Part shown: positions 1 to 11,700 of the stretch, piece by piece | Numbering within the stretch: the first letter of the stretch is position 1 | Layout of the letters: each line of letters opens with the position of its first letter | Assembly: GCA_015039315.1 (NCBI GenBank) | Contig: WIDE01000237.1 | Coordinates: forward strand, 1-23,938 | Direction of reading: 5' to 3' | Origin: Clavulina sp. PMI_390 | Taxonomy: Eukaryota > Basidiomycota > Agaricomycetes > Cantharellales > Hydnaceae | DNA: 23,938 nucleotides | Program-made: the position numbers and the translations under genes | The notes under the pieces: generated by a model | Databases searched by the model: none | Told to the model about the DNA's origin: nothing | The model's input: the letters and a program-made list of their open reading frames with translations, nothing else

Positions 1-295
1 TAGCGTCACTCCGCCGCGACTGTCCAACAACCATGTATTGAGCCGTTCATCCACCAAGTATCAGTGCAATCGTGAGGAACTTCATGATGTTCAGAGCTTT
101 TGAATAAAGCTCAGATTTGTCGACAATCGAACGAGGCTGGCCGAAGTAAATGACGAGGACTTGTTAGGAGTATGGCTTGGTATAGCTCAGCACTGGCGGG
201 CCTGACTCCATGGAGCGATCAATGGCGCGGGTAGTGGGCGAACCCCGTAAGAAAGGAGACGTTTGTGTCGGTAAATGGAGATGAGGAGGGATATG
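1..295. other. Left flank, no gene seen
   Basis: No coding region, RNA gene or repeat can be supported here. It lies outside the left inverted-repeat arm. If the arms are transposon ends, this would be host DNA or the outer part of a longer terminal repeat; the two cannot be told apart because the matching right side is beyond the window. Confidence 0.5.
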
Positions 296-414
296 TATTG
301 ATTGATCTGTAAGTTTGGTTGGCTCTCTTTTCTGTTTTGCTTGGTCTGGAGAATAATACTCGATACCCATTCCATTGGTCTTCCCCAGTAAATGCACACG
401 ACTTCTGATGCGAT
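296..414 (+). repeat. Left arm of a 119-bp inverted repeat
   Basis: This stretch is the reverse complement of 23820-23938 without gaps; the only mismatch I see is A at 391 against the complement of 23843. Position 296 pairs with 23938 and 414 with 23820. Inside 414 the similarity drops sharply but goes on for about 25 bp with substitutions and one indel (a shared 9-base block, TCAAGATCC, near 430-438). The outer limit is unknown because the partner ends at the window edge. Candidate terminal inverted repeat; it could also be a dispersed repeat. Confidence 0.9.
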
Positions 415-820
415 ACTATGCGCATAGGGTCAAGATCCACGCATGGTCATCTCAATTGCCTGACTAGAGCCCTTTTCGTCGCAATGGTGATGCACTGTTC
501 CGACTCGCTTATCAAAACTATACGTCATCGACCACCAGACGCCCTATGTATACAAAGACCCACACCACCTCTTCTGCAATCGCGTTCCTTATACGCATCC
601 CTACATTAATGTATATGCAATCGACATTAATAGCCCTGAAGCAAAATTCCTCCTTGCGCAGTTCCCATTCGTTAATGAACTGACCAAAGTTGCCAGATAT
701 TCGCACATTGGCTGTTTCAGGGTGCGTCTCTCAGCTTTGATCAGCACCCGGTTGAAATCCATGATAAGCCCACATCTAGCCGAGGCGAGAACATAGTCAT
801 TCAATGACAGAATACCATCT
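415..820. other. Spacer between repeat arm and transposase 3' end
   Basis: Holds the presumed 3' UTR of the minus-strand transposase and the weakly conserved inner part of the inverted repeat. A minus-strand open stretch at 518-706 has some protein-like composition (WELRKEEFCF) and could be another 3' exon of the transposase, but I could not find convincing splice sites joining it. Confidence 0.4.
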
Positions 821-3800
821 TCACTTGTGACTAGAGGATTTAGGGACAGTTTCACGAGTGCCAAGCAACTCTGCAATTCTTTGAATATCGTTGTCGTCCA
901 ATGGCTACATCGCTAGCTTGAGTGCACATAAAATCTTTGGGAGCCGAAGTGACTTCTCACCTTATTTAAAGGTATGAAGTGAACCACTGGGTTACCTGCG
1001 GGTATGACTAATTCGTGACACTCGCGGAATGCGGCGTGGCATTTGAGTGCGTCCGTGGACAATAATACCGATGCTCGCGGTCCCCCGGCTAGATATAGCC
1101 GTCCCGCTACGTCTGGCCATCTCGAGTACGGATCCCACACATTACCAGGGAGCTTTGGCCATATTTCTGCCCTCATAACCACCTGAATGGAGTCGGCCTT
1201 GTTCTCCATCTGAACGGCGATGATCTGGGTGATGCGGCCATATTCAACTTCCCCCTCATTGTGGAACACAATGTGAGAATCCCGTGGCGGCTGCAAGTGC
1301 CTATGCCGATGAGCCACAAATCGTAGAGGCCCATTGGCCCACCAACGTAGTTCTGAGATAATGCAGCCATGGATTCCGAGCGCACCTAATTGGATTCTGA
1401 GCAGCTCATCGGGATGCTTGAATTTCAAACTTCCAAATTGCCTTTGCATAGCTTTAGTGTCTCGAAAGACATTCATTTTCGAAATGGGCTTTCGGACCAC
1501 ATCTGGACCATTGGACTCAATCCTGGCCAAGAGGTTGGAAGCAGCAATTAGCTTATTTGTCATAGTACGTTCCATCTCTCCTAAGGGGCCGTCAGTACCT
1601 CGCACTTGTCTGTAATACTAAGCTGACCTGGGCGTGTGTTGCTAGTTATCTCCTGGATATCCCCAATAAGGCGCTCCAGGGGCGCAACAGTGAGATTTTG
1701 GCCAGGCCCGAAATCCTCAAGAATGGGTCCAAGATGTGTCATCCCATGCTGCTTTGGTGTGATGTTTGCGTGAGGGAAAAGATCGCATATCCTGTCAATA
1801 TATTGTCTGATAAGATCTTCATAGAGGTGGATAGAGTTCTGTGAGACGGTCTTGGCAGTTGCTATATGGACGGCATAGACCAAGAGCATATAGGCTTCCA
1901 GATGATCAAGGAATACCCCGCCCTTGGATTGCCAGAGGGGCACAAGCGTTACAGGAAGATGTATGCTCCCGAGAGTAGCCCATTGGCCGGCGCTGAGCTT
2001 TCGATGCTCCTTAGTGCCGACATTGGCGGGAAGAGGCCTTGTCCAACTAGGGAGCGTCATGCTCTTATTAATATCCCACAATAACCTACACGTCTCCCCT
2101 CCCAGGAAGTGTGCAGGAGTTTTGAGAGGTTGTCGGGGGGCTGGCCGCGCCTGAGGAGGCTCTCAATGTTGCTACCAATGATTGGATAATATTGGCTTAC
2201 TTTGGCCTTTATCTTTTCGATGAGGTCCCCCCGCCGAAGTGTCCTAATGTCTACGTCAGAGATGGAAGGGTCTGCACAAAATAATCTTAGCCTCAGTTAT
2301 TCAGACAAATTGCGTATTCAAGGAGCTTACACCAGCTGTGTACGATCGCCTGAAGCAACCTCATCGGTTTGGGCTTTAACTGTGCTTCGGAATAAGCTTG
2401 CCTTGGTCGAGTCACTGTCGGAGACCCGGTTGACGTGTACTCCCAGCCTTGGCTTTCTCGCTATATACATCAAATAAGACCATTGACTCTCTAAGCGTTG
2501 AAAAATGTGCACTTTCCCACCGTTGTATTGCTTGAAGAGGTGTTTCCGAGGGCGTCTGAACCAGCTCCAATAAGTTGTTAAGGCCGTGCAGGACTGTTTG
2601 TGGCATAGAGGCTAGGCGCGAGGATGGTATCCATCTAAGACCAATCCTACATTGATCCACGAGAAAGCCAGTTTTTTCATGACCTCCCCCCACAATGGGC
2701 TAGACAGATATCAGCTTTAGCTATGTGAAGACGGATTGAACGCACTACAGCAACAAGTAAGCTTGCAAGACTTCTGGCTGATTTGTCCTTCTGAGGGATC
2801 GGGATGCGCATTCTATCACATGCACCCTCCAAATAACTGACGGGAATGGATTCAAGAATCTCACGGTTTCCGATTGTAACCATGAGCGACATGTGAAACT
2901 CAGTACAATCACTAAGTGGATTCGAGGCGCTGAACTCGTAGTCCTAAGTGGAAATGAGATATTGTCAAGACTATCTCAGAAGCTTCTGGGCCCAGACTTA
3001 CCATCAGTAATTGTGCTAGCGTTACCTTGTTTCCCGCATAGCGAAGATTCCTTGTCTGGCACATGGCCACGAGTGCTTCTCGGGTGAGAGTTTCCAGCCT
3101 ATTCCGATTCCCACTGAAAAGCGTCATCTCAGCATCAAAGAGGTCCGCCGTAGTTGTCGAATTTCGAACGTCCATCTCTTCAGCGGTCGCATCTGGTTGA
3201 CTTGGCTCTAGACCGAGCAAGTCCGCAATGTGGCGCTCCCATACCCCCTGCATGGTGTGCATGAGATCTAACACCTTACACCGGACCACATTGAAGTAGG
3301 ACAGCCGACTCAGCTCAGTATATCGTACGCCGTATCGCTGGAAATGGCTTAGTCGTGCGGCACGGCTGCGGAGATCCTTCCAGGCGCGGCCGAGCCGTTG
3401 TACTTCGTCGCGGGTTCGAAGTGCCCCATCCATTGCACCTTCTTTCATTCGGGGGCCATCAATCTTGCAGAATGCGCATGGGTGTGCATTCGATGAGAAG
3501 TGCCCGAACCCAGCAGCGGGTAAAGCAGCGACAAGATCGCAAAGTAGGCATGGAACGGCAAGCCGTACAATACGGCCGGTTGACCTGAGGGCAGTTGTTG
3601 AATAATGAACCCCAATCCAGAGCTTGATAGCTTCATCCATTAGGGGGGAGAGAACGAAGTTGAGTTGCTCATTGCTAGGGGCCTCTGGACCACAGATAAT
3701 CGTGGCAAGGAACAAACTTTCAATCTTGAATCGAATATCCTCTGGAAGACTTAACAGAGCCATGAACATCCCGGTCGATGTGTATTTGGAGCCGGAAGGC

Positions 3801-5048
3801 TTCATTCCTAGAGGATGGAACCCATCAAGGTTCAAGGATGCCAACAAATGCAGGTCAGAGCCTCTGCTGGGGAAGAAAGGGTCTCCAGTGCTTGCGATGA
3901 GCTCGCGTGGCCATTTGGCCTCCCAGGGTTCCGAGATCATCGTGCTAGCGGCTGGTTCGGAAGGGATGTAGGACGATGAAGCTTCCAGAGATCTTTCTAT
4001 ATCATGGAGAGCAAGCATACGTCCAATCCAGTCAATCAGACTTTGGTAGATAACCCCACGCGCATTAACGTCAATGGTAGTCTCGCACAAACTCCCAGAG
4101 AAGGGATCATGAGCTCGACTAGAGCATTTGAACGATACTATCCTGGGGTCGATGTTGGAGTGGAGTTCAAAGCATGAAGGACAGATAACAAAGACTCGAG
4201 TGGATGTGAGTAGTTTGAGCCTCGTCATAGCCGTCCGCACAGCCTGGGTGCTGAGTCCGGTGCGAGGGGGTGGGCGATGTTCCCAGTCATCCGCGAGGTG
4301 CACAGCAACTTGGCTAGCATTAAGAGAGAGCGTGCTAGTTTCTAAAGAGGTTTTGCCGAAGAGATAAACTGCCAGGGCGAGAATCTCAGAGGCTGCCCGG
4401 TTGTGCTGAGGGAGCACCGCAGTGGCAAGATTGTAACCTACAGAACTGTTAGATCGAGGTCTCTAAACGAACAAGCGACATACTATTATCAAAAACGGTA
4501 ACACCTGTGGACTCTAGAGCATCTAATCGAAAATGGGACGCTCTTTGGCGAAGCCATTCGCGTTGCTTTCCCCGTCTTAGCTCCTCTATCCAACGGTGCG
4601 TGCGTGGATCTTGCTCAACGAATCGATGAATACAGGCCCAAGCGTCGAGAAAAGCCCTGTTGGTGGGAGAGTACCTGAGGGCGTACGGCCCAGTAGTATT
4701 GGAATCAAGAGAGATATCGAAAGCGTCCGTAGCAAGCGATGGAGGATGCATGAACTCCAGAGGACCTTGAGCGTCTAGCACCCTGCGGCATACTGCTTCC
4801 GCCTCTCCAAAAGCTGACGTATTGTCGACCGTCTGATCAATAGTAGCGGGGAGCGTATTTCCTAGGATGGGACTAGGTGACTCGTTTGCAGCTGCAGGAG
4901 CAACTGGTTCACGATCATCCCGTTTCCTATGAATTGCAGCAGTTGCCCGAGTTACCAAAGCACCATGCCTTAGCACTCCGTCGTCACTACGGTACTTGGA
5001 CCGACCACATCGTGCCGTACGACACCTACAGACCACGCGATTCGTCAT
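821..5048 (-). CDS. Plavaka-type (CACTA/Tnp2-related) transposase, multi-exon, possibly frameshifted
   Basis: Cut-and-paste DNA transposase. Exons that join in phase: 5048-4484, 4437-3002, 2943-2746, 2699 onward, an exon beginning at 2271, about 2083-1628, 1580-961 and 904-821. Introns 4438-4483, 2944-3001, 2700-2745, 1581-1627 and 905-960 have GT-AG ends; exon structure between 2700 and 2270 is not settled. Landmarks in order: N-terminal Cys-rich part (VVCRCRTARCGR); NLDGFHPLG; FLATIICGPEAPSNEQLNF (typical GPxxPSxxQ block); CDLVAALPAAGFGHFSS; LDLMHTMQG; two SAP-like segments (ALVAMCQTRNLRYAGNKVTL and SYLEGACDRMRIPIPQKDKS); LPSWTRPLP; KLSAGQWATLGSIHLPVTL; ITPKQHGMTHLG; PLERLIGDIQ; GEMERTM. 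The Asp of NLDGF, Asp of CDLVA and Glu of PLERLIG are candidate DDE residues. Near 2083-2092 the frame shifts by one base between TSWEGRRV and RLLWDINK, so the copy may be damaged. The last exon (LDDNDIQRIAELLGTRE) is a reasonable but not unique choice. The start is the Met at 5048. Confidence 0.85.
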
Positions 5049-5487
5049 TGGGATGCGGTTCCTGCGTGGGTCGTGAGACTCTGCGAGGATATGCGCATGG
5101 GAGCTTCCCGCCCCTTCACCCTATTGGCGGAGCCCTTCCTTTGTGACTACGTTCGAGATCTCAATACAGCCGCCTAGGAGTCCGGCGGTATCCGTGGAAT
5201 CAACTTCCGCAACGCTCATGGTGCAAATTAGCTCCGTCAATCCTTAGTTCGCATGCTGTCATGGGCATGTTAAGCGACTCTAAACTACAGAACTATTGCA
5301 CACCTCACATGCCGATTCACGAAGATTTCGCTCTCGGAAGATGATTATTGGAGTGCTTAACCGAAATTCTAGGTTCTGAACTGGAGTATCCAGAAGTTTC
5401 AGAGCGGAAGTGTGAGATTCAAAGGAGGAATTATACTCATGCCATCAACGGAGCAATGTATTACAGAACTGGTGCCTCTGGATAGAA
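5049..5487. other. Intergenic, upstream of the transposase
   Basis: Lies between the transposase start and the 3' end of the WD40 gene, both on the minus strand, so it should hold the transposase promoter. No repeat, RNA gene or clear motif was found. Confidence 0.4.
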
Positions 5488-7072
5488 TTAGATAGGCTCA
5501 AAACCCAGAAATACTACATCGTCATGTTCCCAGAATCGAAGAATTGACGCAATCCTGGCGCTGATGGGGAGAGGAATAGTGAGAGAGACAGCCCCAACAA
5601 TTAACTAGATATTGAGCCAGTGAGAGATTGGTGGTTCGTAGGAAAAACTGTTCACATACAACGGCCACCGACAAGCACATGACATAGCGCAGATGACGAA
5701 AATGATAGCCTTGCTGATATTGTGCTGTTGGAGTCTCTAACGTCTCCCATATTGTGATGGTCGATGTGGATGGACCACATACTAGTGTCGACACCATCGG
5801 GAAAGCAGCACCAGGGCCTGAGTGCTGATAAAGATGTTTACTGGTGAGACCTCAGCGGATTAGATGAGCACCGTTGAATTTGCTCACTTGAAGACCCATC
5901 ACAGGCGCCATACCATCAGCAGGCAGGACAAGAAGCTTACGACCGCTACGAGAGCTCCACGCGGAGACTCCTCCATCAGTCCCATGGGCTCCCCACACTA
6001 TGTTGCCATCGGAACTGAAGACCACAGGCTGAACCTGCATGTCTTCAGTGGAGGGACACCTAGCATCCATTGTAGCTAGCCCCCAAAGTGGATAGACATC
6101 AAAGCCATCTCGCAAATTGAACACGGCAGCTTGAACGGCCTCTTCATTTTCAAATTTGATATCTACCCACCCACTACCAGAGGCCATTAGAAGGCTGGAG
6201 TTAGTGCTGATTAGATAGAGACTCACAATCGGGAGGCTATCTTCGAATGCAATGGTCGGATGATCTGTCCAGTGTACGGGTCCCAAAACCTACGAAATTA
6301 TGATGATCATTCTGCCGGACTATTGAAATGGAGAAGGGTGGACTTGCCATATCCCATGGTGAACATACGCAGCTAATAGAAGGTTTCCAGTTGGAGAGAA
6401 CGCGATTGCTGTCACAATGACTTCTAGAGAGTGATCGGATGGTGGGCTGCGGTCGATGGTCACAAGGCTTTGCCATGTGTCGATTGTATCTATAGAGATT
6501 TTTTGTCATATGATGGGCTAATTTTATTAGATAGAACGAGCGAGCGAGAGAGACGTACTATTATAGCCCCAGATGACAATGGTTTGCTGAGATGTCGCCG
6601 CAACTCGACGTGTGTCAGAAGAGACTGCGAGGGATTCAATAGCGCGTAATTGCTCGCACGACGGCACGATGAGGAAACGCTGCTGGGTCGGCTAGGATCA
6701 AATGTTCAATGTCTTCGTCCTCCAGAAAACATCGTGGATAGGAGCGCAACTAACCAGACGGAGGTGGCCATCTGCGAAGGCTGCAATGATGCCAGCCTCA
6801 GTTCCGAACGTCTTGTGCAGGGGACTTCCATGTAGCCAGGGAAGGGAGTGCCATTGAAGGACCGTGAAACTGACGGTGTTGAGATTGTCCTGCCCAACGG
6901 TATGGTGGTGAAACGGTTTCTGATCCGTCGAGCTCGACGTTGAGTACACCACAATATTCCCATCACTTGATCCCACAGCTAGCTGATCGCCATTCGGGGA
7001 GAAGCAGTAGGCCTTAGGCCAGCAAGCACCGCTAAGAGTAATAGTTCCCCTTCGGAGGGCCACAAAAGGCAT
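5488..7072 (-). CDS. WD40-repeat-like protein with C-terminal hydrophobic segment, 407 aa
   Basis: Seven exons join with consistent phase into 407 codons plus a stop: 7072-6755, 6691-6559, 6489-6348, 6289-6227, 6173-5888, 5824-5660 and 5604-5488. Introns are 53-69 nt; the third (6290-6347) appears to be GC-AG with a GCAAGT donor, the rest GT-AG. Repeated beta-propeller signatures are visible: AYCFSPNGDQLAVGSSDGNI, IESLAVSSDTRRVAA followed by QTIVIW, AIAFSPTGNLLLAA then IWFWDPYTGQIIRP, PVVFSSDGNIVWGAHGTDGG, and STITIWE. After the propeller comes a hydrophobic stretch built by splicing (CLSVAVLIVGAVSLTIPLPI), probably a membrane anchor, then an acidic tail ending VFLGFEPI. The start ATG has an A-rich CCACCAA context and no upstream in-frame alternative was needed. 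WD40 propellers are binding scaffolds; the partner is unknown. The frame is intact, so it is probably a working gene. Confidence 0.8.
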
Positions 7073-8041
7073 TTGGTGGCGGGTACGACAAACACGAGGT
7101 CAACGAATACAAGGCAAAGGCCGGCGCCGCTCCTGTGGCGTTACTCCTCACCTCTGGAGAGGGATTAAGTTTTATGAGCTTGCTGTGCACTATAATCTGT
7201 TAGCATCCTGAAACGCAAAACCTGCGACAGTCTCGAATATTTTAAGAGTCACTAGTCCAAAGCAGTACTGTGGAGGCACCCTAAGGAACTTTTATCTCCT
7301 AGAGAGGACCAGCGCTGCCTAGCACAGCCGGAGAATATAACTGGCTCAGGCTAGTAGCTATGCAGTCGGGACTAGCATTATAACGCGCGAGTAATTTCCA
7401 GTCAAAGTATAGGCATTCTTGTCTAAGCGAGAATTTTGTCCCATGGATTCGGATCACCGAAAGACATGTCGTGACGACCCATATTGTGAGATTCGCCCCA
7501 ACGCCGAAGCTGGGAATACGCTCTAGTGGCCCTTATGGATGAAAGGGGACCAGTACTGTGATTACGATGTCTACGCATACATGACGAGAGTGTCCACTTC
7601 GGCGAAGTTACCACACTCGCTATTCTATATGGCGCAGCTGGTGTAGTCTAATGATTGTCCAGACGTGACGATGCTGTATGAAATTGTAAAGCACGTCGTT
7701 GTGAGGAATTCAAACGAAGGATTACAAGGCGTTACCAGTCGTGAGGAATATTAATATATTGTGACACATACCTTGGGAAGTATGCACACTACCAGTTCAA
7801 TCAAGACCCCACAGTGATGAACGTAAATTCAACCATTCTTGAAAGAGTCGAGTCAAGCATGTTGACTCAACATGCATTGGAGACACGAAGACCCATGGTC
7901 CCAGAACCAGCTAATAGATTACGACTCACCAGCCTCTCATCTACCAATGATGCTACTAAAAGTAAGCGGGCCCCGCCAAGTCCCTCTACAAATAAAGGAA
8001 GGAAAACAGACGGAATGCAGGACTAATGTCAAAGAAAGTAA
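7073..8041. other. Intergenic, no gene supported
   Basis: Several short open frames on both strands lack recognisable motifs and do not join through plausible introns. The right edge is the 3' side of a minus-strand LINE fragment, so part of it may be LINE tail sequence. Nothing else is supported. Confidence 0.4.
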
Positions 8042-8545
8042 TCAATCAAAGCAGGAATCGTTCGTAAGAGGAGGGAGTTGGATTCGAGCCGTCTGCCCCC
8101 ATATACGGCCGGCGAGATGGATGGAAGCGGTATGGAGTGTTTGAGCGAGCTTCCCGTAAACTTTTGGGGCGGATGGCCTGGGGAGTACATCATGTAGCAA
8201 GGGGATGTGTCCCACGTAGTAGCGCGTCTGTCCCGTCGCCCAAACGTCATCATTGTCGGAGAATAAGTGTGAGATGAGGGAGGACATCTTGGCTCTGTGG
8301 GGCTCTGGTAGGTCCTTGACAAGCTTGGCGAGCTGCTGTTGGAGCCAAGAACTTGCTTCAAGACAGAGGGAATTTGAGTGGGGACAGTGAACAAATATAT
8401 GGTGCATGGTTTCTCGTGAGGCGCCGCAGCCAAAGCGACAAGCTGGTGAAGATGTCATTCTCCGCGTAAACAGGGTGTCAGCCGTCGGTAGCTGGCCGGA
8501 GCGACTCTGGAGTTGGACAGTCGTAACGTAGCCTGGTGCCGCGCT
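8042..8545 (-). mobile_element. Non-LTR retrotransposon (LINE) 3'-end remnant
   Basis: The minus strand encodes the extreme C-terminus of a fungal LINE polyprotein. Read from about 8540: LQSRSGQLPTADTLFTRR, then CRFGCGASRETMHHIFVHC, the Cys/His tail typical after reverse transcriptase/RNase H in basidiomycete elements, then HLAGRIWGQTARIQL before the stop at 8042. The frame is open for about 165 codons from around 8536 but the rest of the element is missing, so it is a truncated copy. It lies directly against the truncated 5' edge of the FAS copy, on the opposite strand. Confidence 0.65.
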
Positions 8546-8734
8546 GAAACCAAACAGAACACAACAGAAACAGAAACCTCATTTTCATTCGCCGTGAAGA
8601 TGAGTTTTCTCGCGGCCCCGATGCGATGCTTTGGACTTCTTCCCTCAGACTCAAACGTGACTCATAATCCATCGTTCGCCAAATCATGACTGACTGACAC
8701 AAATTCGCGCCGTTCTTTTTTCTGCACCGATTTA

Positions 8735-11700
8735 GGCTCGGATCTGCGCTCGATCTGCGACCAGAGGTTCATCTTCCCTCTCAACTGGAACACGGCCACC
8801 AGCTTTCCGAGACCAATACTCATGCCGTCGATTTCGGCCCTGGCAGCGTCTCTAGTATCGATCCTCTCACTGTCCGTAACTTCAAGGGCCGCGGTGTCCG
8901 CGTGGTTGTTCTCTGAGAGAAGGGCAAGGACGAGGACTGGTGGCCCAAGACGTGGACCCCTCGGCTCGTCAATACTCGATTAGTACTAATTTTCTTGCCT
9001 TCCGTTCATGTTTAGATGCTGATGATACTCTTTGTTCTTAGTGATGGAAAGATCCAGATCGACTCGACCTTCTCGCGTCTGCTCGGCAACCCTCCCGTCA
9101 TGGACGCTGATATGACTCTTTAACCGTGAAGGCTGGCTTCGTCAGCGCCATTCTCACCGCTGGCTACCCCGCTAAGCCTGCCGGCGGTGGCCATTACAAT
9201 GCCGCTGCTCTGCGTGCCAAGATCGCAGAGATTCAGACTCTCATCCCTGCTAGAGTTGGCATTACGCTGAACTCGCTCTACATCAACATTTGCCAGTTCA
9301 ACTTCCAGTTCCCTCTGTGGCAGGAGGTGAAGCGTGAGGGCCTCCCCATCGGGGGCTTCTGCGTTGCTGCTGGTATTCCAGCACTGAGAAGGCTGCTGAG
9401 ATCACTGATGGCCTGCGCTCGTGCGGCATCAAGCACGTCGCGTTCAAGCCCGGCTCGGTTGACGGTATCCATCAGGTTGTAGCCATCGCTGCTGCCAACC
9501 CCGACTTCGCCATCATCATGCAGTAGACCCGTAGTCTTGCAGGTAGTCATCACTCGTACGAGGACTTCCACCAGCCTATCCTTGCGACCTGCGGCTCCAT
9601 CCGCCAACATCCCAATATCTCCCTCGTCGGTGGCTCCGGCTTTGGTGATGGCGAGAGCGTCTGGCCCTACATGGCGGTGAATGGTCGACCGCGCTCGGTG
9701 TGCAGCCCATGCCTTACAATGGTGTCCTCTTTGGTTCGTTGGCGATGAGTTCCAAGGAGGCTCAAGCCTCTGAGAGTGCCAAGCAGCTCCTCGTTCAGGC
9801 ATCTGGTGTTGACGACGACAAGTGGGAGAAAACCTACAATACAGGTGATATCCTTGTCGTACAGTCCCATCCACAAGATTGCTGACCGCGCCGCCAAGCT
9901 CCAGGAGTTGGGCGAGACGATCTTCAACCTCCCCAAAGAGAAGCGTGCCACATGGCTCCCTGCCAACGCCGACATGGTCATCGAAAGCCTCAATCGTGAC
10001 TTCGCCAAGCCATGGTTTGGCAGAAGAAGGACGGCACCGTGGTCAAGGAGCTCGGCGACATGACCTACGAGGGGACCGTCCCCCGCCTGATGCGCCTCAC
10101 GTACGTGAAGCATCAGTCTCACCGGATCGACCCCTCGCTCCGCAGCCTTCTTGGTGACTGGCTCCACCCCGTTTAGGAGCACTTCGCTGGTGTTAACGGC
10201 AGGCCTAAGCAGTCGATCCTCCAGCCGCACAATGCCCCCAACGACCCCGGGCCTTTCGTCACCAAGTTCTTCGAGATCCACCCCTGCATGCGGGCAGCTC
10301 CTTGTCGCCGAAGACAAGAAGTTCTTCCTACTCATCGCTTAGCTTACGCCCTTGATTCCCGTCCTTGATGCTTCCTTCGAAGTCTGGTCCGAGAAGGTGA
10401 GTCCTGATGTTTTCTACCTCTCCTTCAATATAGCTGACACGGCTATTCCTCTTTTTAGGACTCTCTCTGGGCTGCTCAGGATATCGATGCTGTCTTTGAC
10501 CAGGATCCTCAGCGGGTCGCTATTCGGCGGGGCCCTGTCGCCATCAAGCACGCTCGGGTTGCCATCCAGCCCATTAAGGATATGCTGGGTGGTGTTGTGC
10601 AGTGTGCCATCAAGAAGCTGCCCGAGACTCAGCAAGGCGGAGACTCAGCAAGGTACCCACATCCGCTCGACCCATGCCAGTGTCCTTGACCTCGCCATCT
10701 CCTATGCTATTGACGTCTCGACCTCAGGTAACAAGACGGTGTACAAGATTGGTTCGTCGCTTCCTCCCACCGAGGAATGGCTCGAGACCCTCGCCGGCCT
10801 CAAGATGCACTGGCTCAGTGCTGTCCTCCGCTCCGAGAATATCGTCCAGGCTGGTGAACACGTCTCAAACCCCCTGAGGAGGTTGTTCGCTCCTCGTAAG
10901 GGCCAGACCGTCATAGCTACGTCCAGCACCAACGGCGTCCGTACTTCGGTCTCTCTCTACGGCTCTGCTCATTCGTTCGGTGTGCACCACTCTACCCTCG
11001 AGGCTGTCACTGCTACCTTCAAAAATAAGATCAATGCCGTCACCGTCGTGGTGAACGAGGAGCTCAAGGGGTCCTCCATCCCTCCCGAGTTCACCCTCGT
11101 TACCGTTTCGCCCCCATCCATGAGGTCACCGCAACAAGTGCATCGGCGTTCTACTGGCACCTGTGGTGCGGCGAGAACGGGTCCTCACTTCGATTGGTAT
11201 ATACGACAAGCTCGTTGGCCCCGATGTCATGATCGGTGCTGCTGCCGTCGAGCGCTTCTCTGCTGTGGTCGGCAACCAAGGCCAGAAATAGAAGATGACT
11301 CGCATGACCGAAGTTGCGGCCCCATGGATTTCGCCATCGGCACTGGCTGGCAGGCACGTTCAATATTCGTTTCTTTCTGATAGTCAGGAAGGTCTGACCT
11401 TTCTCGTCTGTTTAGTCCACGATGCGCGCCCTCTTCCCTGACGCCGTCGACGGTGAACCGCTCAAGCTCGTTCACCTTTCCAACGCCATCAAGGTTCTCG
11501 AGCCCTCCAAGCCCTTCAAGGTCGGCGACAAGTGCAGTTCTGAGGCCCAGATCCTCTCCGTGATCAACAGCTGCAGGGCTGTCTCTGCCGTTGGCGGGTG
11601 CTCCACCATGGCGTGCCCATCACCAAAGTCAAGTCCTCGCTCCTGCCCCGTGGTCACTTCGCCGACTCCGAGAACACCTTCGAGACCATTGACGGGTCGG

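Noticed and set aside
164..399. Overlapping minus-strand frames in the left repeat arm
   Set aside because: The repeat arm is open in several frames on both strands and its mirror at the right end is too; no protein features.
518..876. Two minus-strand frames after the transposase
   Set aside because: They can be joined to the transposase only with a less convincing acceptor; the version ending at 821 was preferred.
7814..8144. Plus-strand frames near 8 kb
   Set aside because: Low-complexity composition; the right part is the antisense of the LINE tail.
10352..11380. A single 342-codon plus-strand frame
   Set aside because: It is part of the FAS remnant read through introns and frameshifts, not a separate gene.
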